From contig JAEZJK010000109.1 of assembly GCA_023415835.1 (NCBI GenBank), forward strand, positions 1 to 27,403: DNA of 27,403 nucleotides. Reading direction: 5' to 3'. The DNA is from Bacillota bacterium (GTDB lineage Bacteria; Bacillota; UBA4882; UBA8346). A program made the position numbers and the translations under genes. Of this stretch, positions 22,377-27,403 are shown piece after piece. Each line of letters opens with the position of its first letter. The stretch's first letter is position 1. The notes under the pieces are model-generated. The model was not told where the DNA came from. It did no database searches and saw nothing but the letters and a program-made list of their open reading frames with translations.

Positions 22377-22904
22377 CTAAATTGTCTTTTGATAACAGGG
22401 CCGGCCATAGACGGTTAAAATTTCTCCACAATAAAACCGGTGATAATTCCGTCCGTGATAAAATGATTCAACTCTTTCACTAGCGTTTGCAGGATTGAGA
22501 TCATCAAAATAAACCTTTTTGCATTCCAATATCAATTCCGCCTCAACATATCCCGGCGCCGCGATTGCCTTAGAAGGGCAAACGGTAAGTTTCGATTCTC
22601 CGATTTTATCGGTATCACGCCCGGACTTGGTTCCCATAACCTTTAAAGCGTCTTGATAACCAAGATCAAATGCGCAAACAGTGAAGGAATCATATTTTTC
22701 AATAAACTCATAGGTATAGCGGGAGGGACGGACTACTACCTGGATGATCGGTTTTTCCCATAAAACGCCAAGGCTGCCCCAGGCAATGGTCATTGAATTA
22801 AATTTTCCCGATTCGGATTCACCGGCTGTCAAAAGCAGCCCGTTATTCCAAAACTTAAAAGGGTTAAGATTAAGTTCATCAAAAGGGATTTCAATTCGTT
22901 GCAT
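22377..22904 (-). CDS. Flavin reductase-like, FMN-binding split-barrel protein
   Basis: 175 aa from the ATG at 22904, chosen because AGGGGG lies 6-8 nt upstream. A longer reading to 22985 would cross the promoter region. The sequence (NGLLLTAGESESGKFNSMTIAWGSLGVLWEKP, read in parts, then VVVRPSRYTYEFIEKYDSF and TKSGRDTDKI) matches flavin reductase-like domain proteins that bind FMN. They pass electrons from NAD(P)H to flavin or act as flavoprotein partners; the substrate is unknown. Its -10 box is enclosed by a 9-bp dyad (22915-22958). It is divergent from the AraC-type gene and upstream of the MATE gene. Confidence 0.87.
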   Translation of the reverse strand: MQRIEIPFDELNLNPFKFWNNGLLLTAGESESGKFNSMTIAWGSLGVLWEKPIIQVVVRPSRYTYEFIEKYDSFTVCAFDLGYQDALKVMGTKSGRDTDKIGESKLTVCPSKAIAAPGYVEAELILECKKVYFDDLNPANASERVESFYHGRNYHRFYCGEILTVYGRPCYQKTI

Positions 22905-22914
22905 CGTGAGCCCC

Positions 22915-22958
22915 CTATCGATTAAATATTCTTTAGTATCATTATACGGAATCGATAG
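22915..22958 (-). promoter_or_regulatory. Promoter -10 box enclosed by a perfect 9-bp dyad
   Basis: CTATCGATT (22915-22923) and AATCGATAG (22950-22958) are perfect inverted repeats 26 bp apart. Between them on the minus strand lies TATAAT (22941-22946) with no good -35 at 16-18 bp. This is the layout of a regulated promoter for the flavin-reductase/MATE pair. The divergently encoded AraC protein is a candidate regulator, though such a symmetrical dyad is also typical of dimeric repressors. Confidence 0.55.
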
Positions 22959-23051
22959 CATAAAATCTGCGCATCTTTTACTCAAATATGTCGTTTCCTC
23001 TTATATTTTATTTAATCCGAAATTATGATAAGATATGTTTAGGTGATTGGA

Positions 23052-23891
23052 ATGAAAAATTCAAAGATAGTTTTTGATAATGAACGAGACGCTTTTTATA
23101 TATCCCGCCGTCGAATGACCAATTTTCACGGCCAACATGTCCATGATTGTTTTGAAATTCTTTACCTCTTCTCCGGCGAACGGTGTTTTTTCATCAATGA
23201 CCGTACCTTCAAAATGAAGGAAGGGGACTTGATCCTAATCAATCCCAATGTGCTTCATAAGGCCACCAGCGATCAATCCCCGGATTGCGAGGGTATCCTA
23301 CTTTATTTTCAAGAAGGGTTTATGGCTCCGAACCGTCCAATTCACGAAACGTTGACACCCTTGTTCGCCAATGAAACTATTTCAGTAAATTTACCAATTA
23401 ATGAACGGTCTTTGATTGAAGATTTATTCCTAAAAATGCTTCAAGAAGACCGGAGTAAAAATTACGGATATCAACTGGCGTTGCAAGGATTTTTATTACA
23501 ATTACTCGTTTTGCTGGGGAGACATGTCAAGAACAGTAAAGCAACTTTGTTTGAACATCCCAGTCCGATGCATGAAAAAGTATCCGAAATAGCGCAGTTT
23601 ATCAATCAAAACTATCCGGAGCCCCTCTCCCTTACGTCTTTAGCGGGGCGTTTTTTTATCAGCCCGAGCTATCTGAGTAAAGTCTTTAAAGAAACGACCA
23701 ATTTTACTTTTGTTGAGTACCTTACTAATGTTCGTGTCAAAGAAGCGAAAAGATTATTGTTAGAGTCCCGAAAAAAAGTGGTGGAGATAGCCGCCGAAGT
23801 AGGTTTCGGAAGTGTAACCCATTTTGGTAGGGTATTTAAGGAAATCACCGGTAATCCCCCGTTGTATTATCGAAAGTATAAAGAAGAGTAA
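23052..23891 (+). CDS. AraC/XylS family transcriptional regulator
   Basis: 279 aa from the ATG at 23052 (AGGTGA 6 nt upstream); an in-frame GTG at 23043 lies inside the ribosome binding site. The N-terminal cupin-type sensing domain has HGQHVHDCFEILYLFSGERC and the MKEGDLILINPNVLHKA strand pair, typical of AraC regulators binding small ligands. The C-terminal ~100 residues hold the two helix-turn-helix motifs (LSLTSLAGRFFISPSYLSKV, and VVEIAAEVGFGSVTHFGRVF) and the terminal GNPPLYYRK. It is divergent from the flavin-reductase/MATE pair with 147 bp between the starts, so these are the likely targets. Confidence 0.94.
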   Translation: MKNSKIVFDNERDAFYISRRRMTNFHGQHVHDCFEILYLFSGERCFFINDRTFKMKEGDLILINPNVLHKATSDQSPDCEGILLYFQEGFMAPNRPIHETLTPLFANETISVNLPINERSLIEDLFLKMLQEDRSKNYGYQLALQGFLLQLLVLLGRHVKNSKATLFEHPSPMHEKVSEIAQFINQNYPEPLSLTSLAGRFFISPSYLSKVFKETTNFTFVEYLTNVRVKEAKRLLLESRKKVVEIAAEVGFGSVTHFGRVFKEITGNPPLYYRKYKEE

Positions 23892-23998
23892 TTTGATTTT
23901 AAATGCCCTATCATCGTTAAAGAACAAGAACTTGCAAAACATACAGCTATCATGGTAGAATATGGTTATGATTCACTTGAGAAAGAAGGTAATTCAAG

Positions 23999-24172
23999 TT
24001 GAATAGTAATTCGAAAAAAGGCCTTCAAAGTTTCGATAATAATTTAATCGACTTTAACGACCTAAAAAACAAAAAAGATACAGCTGAAATTGTGCGCTTT
24101 GTAGCGCAACAAATTTGCCAGGACTGTATCGATGAATGCCATAAAATTAAATCCCGTTTATTCCAGGACTAA
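23999..24172 (+). CDS. Small hypothetical protein, 57 aa
   Basis: A TTG-initiated frame with AAAGAAGG 8 nt upstream. It encodes MNSNSKKGLQSFDNNLIDFN, then a helical half ETAEIVRF-like (actual DTAEIVRFVAQQICQDCIDE) ending SRLFQD. The two cysteines three residues apart (CQDC) and a third (C-H) near the C-terminus could bind a metal, but no known family is recognised. It is 107 nt after the AraC gene in the same direction and convergent with the winged-helix gene. It may be a separate small gene or co-transcribed. Confidence 0.5.
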   Translation: MNSNSKKGLQSFDNNLIDFNDLKNKKDTAEIVRFVAQQICQDCIDECHKIKSRLFQD

Positions 24173-24184
24173 GTTGTAAAAACA

Positions 24185-24499
24185 TTATTCTTTCTCGGTT
24201 CTGGCCATTTGAATAACCGTTTCCAATTGTTTGAGGTATTCCCGGAATGCTTCTCTCCCATGTTCGGTGATCCGGCAGGTAGTATGCGGGCGCCGGCCCA
24301 CAAAACCTTTTACAAGTTCGATATATCCTGCATCCTCCAAAACCCTTAGATGCGCTCCAAGATTTCCGTCGGTTAATCCCAGTTTCGATTTGAGCCCGTT
24401 AAAATCCAATTCTTCGAAAGATAGTAACAGCGTCATTATGCCTAGACGGGCTTTCACATGAAATATCTCATTCAGTTCTAGAAAAACCTCTTCAGCCAA
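24185..24499 (-). CDS. Winged-helix transcriptional regulator (HTH_34/MarR-like)
   Basis: 104 aa, a bare winged-helix DNA-binding domain. The recognition region is DFNGLKSKLGLTDGNLGAHL and the wing is ELVKGFVGRRPHTTCRITEHGRE, as in the short dimeric regulators that accompany membrane proteins in Bacillota. A TTG start is used: AGGTGG lies 7 nt upstream and the gene overlaps the membrane-protein gene by 8 nt, so translation is coupled. The operon promoter at 26304-26331 carries three AGAGT/ACTCT repeats that could be its operator (inference). Confidence 0.86.
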   Translation of the reverse strand: MAEEVFLELNEIFHVKARLGIMTLLLSFEELDFNGLKSKLGLTDGNLGAHLRVLEDAGYIELVKGFVGRRPHTTCRITEHGREAFREYLKQLETVIQMARTEKE

Positions 24500-25076
24500 C
24501 TTGCGCCACCTGCTTCCGAAGGATGAATCCGGTAAAGATCAGTCCACCTCCGCCCGCAAAAGCCAGCCAAATAAAAAGATATGGTATTGAGAGCCACAAT
24601 GAAACAAAAGCCGTAAAGATTAACCAACAACCAATTATGGTAAGCTTTTTGTCAAAAAATATGCTATTAGCGAGATAAATTACACCAATTTGAAAAGGCC
24701 AATACGCATTGATCAAATTAAGATTAGGAATACCTCGGAATGTTAAAAAAAACATCGATACCGCTACTGCGAACATTAAAAAACTTAGCCAGCCCAATTT
24801 TCTTAGTAAAGTCGGAGCGGGTCCGGATCGTTGCCCTAACCGATAACCAATCAGGATTGATCCGATGGCGCCTAAACTACAAATAGTCAACCACATCTCA
24901 CAGATAAACTTACTCGGAATTAAAATGGAACCCAGGTAACCAACCAGCCATACCAATCCCCATAAAAAGAAATGAGGGTATCCATAGGCAATTTTCAAGC
25001 GGCTTTGGTTAGCTAATTCCTTTAAATATGAGATTTGTTCTAAAGCGTCATTGGGTTGAAGCAGATTAGTCTTCAT
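24492..25076 (-). CDS. Integral membrane protein partner of the winged-helix regulator
   Basis: 194 aa. An N-terminal cytoplasmic stretch (about 1-32, with a helical ALEQISYLKELANQSRLKI) is followed by about five to six membrane helices (from FFLWGLVWLVGYLGSILI to GGGGLIFTGFILRKQ). No catalytic motif is evident. Proteins of this build are commonly encoded just upstream of small winged-helix regulators and may be sensors or modulators of them; the role is unproven. AAAGGAGG lies close before the ATG. It overlaps the regulator gene downstream by 8 nt and follows the secreted-protein gene by 13 nt. Confidence 0.78.
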   Translation of the reverse strand: MKTNLLQPNDALEQISYLKELANQSRLKIAYGYPHFFLWGLVWLVGYLGSILIPSKFICEMWLTICSLGAIGSILIGYRLGQRSGPAPTLLRKLGWLSFLMFAVAVSMFFLTFRGIPNLNLINAYWPFQIGVIYLANSIFFDKKLTIIGCWLIFTAFVSLWLSIPYLFIWLAFAGGGGLIFTGFILRKQVAQVG

Positions 25077-25089
25077 AAAAAAACCTCCT

Positions 25090-26250
25090 TTATTTTATTA
25101 TCGTAGACTGAACCATAAAATGATTATTGCTTTCCGGATTAATAATAACTTGAAACGCTCTGCTAATAGACCATTTAGGTCTAGTCGGCATCAAAACAAT
25201 AATGACTTGGCCTTCCTCCTTCTTCATTTCAACTTTGCCTTGAATGACTTTTTGATGTTCATTGATATCAATTTGAAAACTGGCAATATCCCTCCCTGTA
25301 TCTAATATTCCGGATAATTCCGGTAGCGCGGGAAAGAAACGGATCACCATCTTTTGTTTGCTTTTAGGGCTTGTCATGGCTTCGATTGAATTGATCATAA
25401 TTCGATTGTTAACAACCATCCCGTTGATTCGTTCTAGGTTATTCATAGTACTAATCGTAAAATTGCAGCCATCGAATTCGTTAATTTGATATACTGTTTC
25501 CAATGCCCCTTTTTTGATTAGCCATTTTTGACCGATTTCGAATTTTTCGGGTGTTTTAACCATCTCCAACCTGATATTCCCAGTATTAATGACCCCAATA
25601 CTAAAACCTTCCGTATAGTATCCCTTTAACCCGGTAAAGAAACCGGGAATTTTAATTTTTGGCGGTATTTGATAGTCTTTACCTTCGATTGTAATACTGC
25701 TTTTAGTGCTGGCCAAAGTATTTCGCGCCGACCACATTACTGGTAAAGTGCTTTCTTGGGCATGCCCTTCGGGATTTATTAAACCTCCATATGTGGTAGT
25801 TGCCTTTCCGACAGTATGTAGATTGAAAACAACTTTTTCTCCTTTACTAGAAGAAAATTTAAGCACCACACTACCGTCACTTTTGGAAAATTCGATTGGA
25901 GTGTAATAGATTTCCCGATTACTTGCAGAATTTTGTCGCAATTCCGGTATTTCAGGATCATTGATATAGTCAATCTGGGTTTGGTCATGACGAGTCATAA
26001 TCGCCTGAATTAAGGGTTGTTCATTCTTTAGCTGAATCATAGCTTCAACAGCTTCATATTCAGGGTGCCCATCAAAAAAAAGCATCACATGAAGGTCGTA
26101 TTGGTTAAAAATAATATTGAACGGTTGAAGGAAAAGAAGGCCGGCTTTATCAAGAACCTGACTTGGGGCAGCCGCTTTGAGGCTACTTCCGTAATGATCC
26201 GATAATAAAAAAACCAAGCACATTAGTACTATCAACCTCCTTGAATTCAA
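25090..26250 (-). CDS. Secreted protein of unknown function, first gene of the regulator operon
   Basis: 386 aa if started at TTG 26250 (MNSRRLIVLMCLVFLLSDHYG). This start gives a basic n-region and a hydrophobic core typical of a signal peptide. An ATG at 26223 has AGGAGG 12 nt upstream but would lose the arginines; the start is not settled. The mature part is beta-rich, with alternating strands (IRLEMVKTPEKFEIGQKWLI, TVYQINEFDGCNFTISTMNN) and no recognised catalytic motif. It is probably extracytoplasmic. The gene sits 13 nt upstream of the membrane-protein gene and forms an operon with it and the winged-helix regulator. Confidence 0.7.
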   Translation of the reverse strand: MNSRRLIVLMCLVFLLSDHYGSSLKAAAPSQVLDKAGLLFLQPFNIIFNQYDLHVMLFFDGHPEYEAVEAMIQLKNEQPLIQAIMTRHDQTQIDYINDPEIPELRQNSASNREIYYTPIEFSKSDGSVVLKFSSSKGEKVVFNLHTVGKATTTYGGLINPEGHAQESTLPVMWSARNTLASTKSSITIEGKDYQIPPKIKIPGFFTGLKGYYTEGFSIGVINTGNIRLEMVKTPEKFEIGQKWLIKKGALETVYQINEFDGCNFTISTMNNLERINGMVVNNRIMINSIEAMTSPKSKQKMVIRFFPALPELSGILDTGRDIASFQIDINEHQKVIQGKVEMKKEEGQVIIVLMPTRPKWSISRAFQVIINPESNNHFMVQSTIIK

Positions 26251-26286
26251 CTAATAAATCACTTAATCCTTTTTACTTTGTAGTGC

Positions 26287-26331
26287 AGAGTAACTTTAAC
26301 TCTATTATACAGAGTCCTCTATAAAAAGCAA
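26287..26331 (-). promoter_or_regulatory. Promoter and candidate operator of the 26250-24185 operon
   Basis: On the minus strand TTGCTT (26326-26331) and TATAAT (26304-26309) have a 16-bp spacer. Overlapping and downstream of the -10 are AGAGT (26287-26291), ACTCT (26299-26303) and AGAGT (26311-26315), alternating in orientation with 7-bp spacers. The arrangement fits a repressor array covering the promoter, most simply for the winged-helix protein of the same operon. Confidence 0.62.
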
Positions 26332-26370
26332 CCATTTTTTTTAAATTTTTAAATTTATTTTGAAGACATT

Positions 26371-26404
26371 AAAAAAACAGTAGATACTTATCAACTACTG
26401 TTTT
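26371..26404 (-). terminator. Intrinsic terminator after the ArsC-like gene (probably bidirectional)
   Basis: A 10-bp stem AAAACAGTAG / CTACTGTTTT (26374-26383 with 26395-26404) has an 11-nt loop. On the minus strand it is followed by a run of T (26371-26377 as A), and on the plus strand by TTTT within the stem end. It lies about 65 nt after the stop of the ArsC-like gene. Confidence 0.78.
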
Positions 26405-26467
26405 AAACTCTGCTTAGTATTAAATTTCCCCTATAGTTTTCATCCTGTTAATTTGTTCCCAGGCTTC

Positions 26468-26803
26468 TTAGTCCCACTCCTTCCAAACCTCCGGCCGGTA
26501 TCCGACGGTCGCCTTAGCTCCGTTCCGGACGATCGGTGCCCTTAAGAGCAACGGATCGTTTAGCAGTTCCTCTTCCAGGTTATGCACCAAATATTTGAGG
26601 TTTCGCTTTTGGTACTGTTTGCCCTCCCGGTCGACCAATGCCTCGAGCCCGCCCACCGCCGCCTTGACGCTGTGTAATTCACCTTTGCTCATTCCTTTTT
26701 CGGCTAAATTAATGAATTGAAATTTAATGGCCCGTTCTTTGAAATACCGCTCAGCTTTACGGGTGTCCTGGCATTTCTTTATTCCAAAAATTTGAATGTT
26801 CAT
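26468..26803 (-). CDS. ArsC/Spx-family thioredoxin-fold protein
   Basis: 111 aa from the ATG at 26803, preceded by GAAAGG; an upstream in-frame start at 26869 would add a non-conserved tail. The start MNIQIFGIKKCQDTRKAERY is the family's beta-strand and cysteine loop, with Cys11 as the single active-site-type cysteine. A partner to ArsC's Arg-rich loop is visible as LLLRAPIVRNG and the end VGYRPEVWKEW follows the family. Members include arsenate reductase, Spx and YffB; without the CxxC of Spx or a nearby ars operon, the substrate is unknown. The gene is monocistronic with a good terminator. Confidence 0.87.
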   Translation of the reverse strand: MNIQIFGIKKCQDTRKAERYFKERAIKFQFINLAEKGMSKGELHSVKAAVGGLEALVDREGKQYQKRNLKYLVHNLEEELLNDPLLLRAPIVRNGAKATVGYRPEVWKEWD

Positions 26804-26938
26804 CGAAATACTGCCTTTCTTATTAAGAATCTCACCATTATTCTTTAGAATTTCTATTATTTCCTGCAAATTTGGAGATTAAGTTGGATAAGTTTTGGCT
26901 ATGTTCTTAAAAATGGTGTCCCAATAAATATTGGTCGA

Positions 26939-26992
26939 TTGTAAACCATTTTAGATTTATCGGTTGACAATTCATTTTATTTCGTTTAAAAT
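26939..26992 (+). promoter_or_regulatory. BirA operator overlapping the bioY promoter
   Basis: TTGTAAACC (26939-26947), 14 bp, then GGTTGACAA (26962-26970) is the Bacillota biotin repressor site (TTGTWAACC-N14/15-GGTTWACAA, one mismatch). The right half contains the -35 TTGACA (26964-26969), followed 17 bp later by the -10 TAAAAT (26987-26992). Biotinyl-AMP-bound BirA should therefore block bioY transcription when biotin is plentiful. Confidence 0.92.
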
Positions 26993-27080
26993 ATTTCCAA
27001 GTCTTACAAACTCTTGATTCAAAGCTAAACCGAAGCTAAATTGGAATTTTTACTAAAATACCTTCAAAGGAGCATCTGAC

Positions 27081-27403
27081 ATGAGTAAAGCTCTCAACCT
27101 TCGCAGAATGGTTTTTACCTCCCTTTTCACGGCCTTGATCGTAATCGGAAGCTATCTTAGTTTCCCTATCCCCTTTAGTCCGGTGCCGATCGTCTTATCC
27201 GATTTCTTTCTAATGTTAGCTGGTTTATGTTTGGGAGCCTCCAGCGGAGCTGCCAGTATGGGATTAGTTCTTTTCCTAGGAGCACTTGGGTTGCCTGTTT
27301 TTTCAGGCGGCAAAGCAGGATTGGCGGTTATGATCGGACCTACCGGCGGTTTTCTACTAGGATACCTGATTGGCGTTTATGTGCTAGGGTTAATTTCTGA
27401 AAA
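27081..27403 (+). CDS. bioY: Biotin transporter BioY (partial, cut by window end)
   Basis: The first 107 complete codons of the substrate-binding S component of an ECF-type or solitary biotin importer. After MSKALNLRRMVFTSLFTALI comes LSFPIPFSPVPIVLSDFFLM, the first signature segment of BioY. Then LGASSGAASMGLVLFLGALG and LPVFSGGKAGLAVMIGPTGG, the strongest family motif, with membrane helices between. The ATG has AAAGGAG 8 nt upstream. The BirA operator in front confirms control by biotin. The remaining part (about 80 aa) lies outside. Confidence 0.96.
   Translation, partial: MSKALNLRRMVFTSLFTALIVIGSYLSFPIPFSPVPIVLSDFFLMLAGLCLGASSGAASMGLVLFLGALGLPVFSGGKAGLAVMIGPTGGFLLGYLIGVYVLGLISE

Overview
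The window looks like a chromosomal segment of a low-to-moderate GC Bacillota (Firmicutes) bacterium, probably an anaerobe. The pointers are a threonine-type T-box leader, a BirA operator with sigma-A promoter in front of bioY, purine-rich Shine-Dalgarno sites with many GTG/TTG starts, a YjfB-like motility peptide, and a formate-tetrahydrofolate ligase. No rRNA, tRNA or CRISPR array was found. Nearly all genes lie on the minus strand.

Layout, left to right. (1) 1-815: an IS200-type insertion sequence (tnpA plus both hairpin ends) sits inside the 5' end of a SIS-domain phosphosugar isomerase gene. The window begins at or very near the predicted right end of the element. (2) 958-8040: a YejABEF-like peptide ABC importer operon (solute-binding protein, two permeases, two separate ATPases) ending in an unknown 176-aa gene and a good terminator. 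A GNAT acetyltransferase cassette splits the two permease genes. (3) 8211-8416: a plus-strand Nudix hydrolase C-terminal remnant. (4) 8526-10472: homoserine dehydrogenase under a sigma-A promoter and a T-box with apparent ACC (Thr) specifier, with a MITE-like ~200-bp inverted-repeat element between T-box and gene. (5) 10505-16562: a block of poorly known proteins: a secreted 11-repeat beta-propeller with a C-terminal DUF6263-like domain, a tail-anchored coiled-coil protein, an unknown 313-aa protein, a rhomboid-fold protein without catalytic residues, a YjfB-like 63-aa protein and an unknown 239-aa protein. (6) 16635-20408: housekeeping metabolism, an extended GMP synthase and formate-THF ligase. 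(7) 20644-24172: two small unlisted ORFs (55 and 57 aa), a MATE transporter and flavin-reductase-like protein, and a divergent AraC regulator. (8) 24185-26331: a winged-helix regulator, membrane protein and secreted protein in one operon behind a promoter overlapped by an AGAGT/ACTCT triple repeat. (9) 26374-27403: an ArsC/Spx-family protein with terminator, then BirA-controlled bioY, cut by the window end.

A recurrent oddity is a set of degenerate arrays with 7-bp periodicity in at least six intergenic gaps, resembling the short tandemly repeated repetitive (STRR) sequences known from cyanobacteria. The least explained coding material is the 10.5-16.6 kb block and the GNAT gene embedded in the peptide importer operon.
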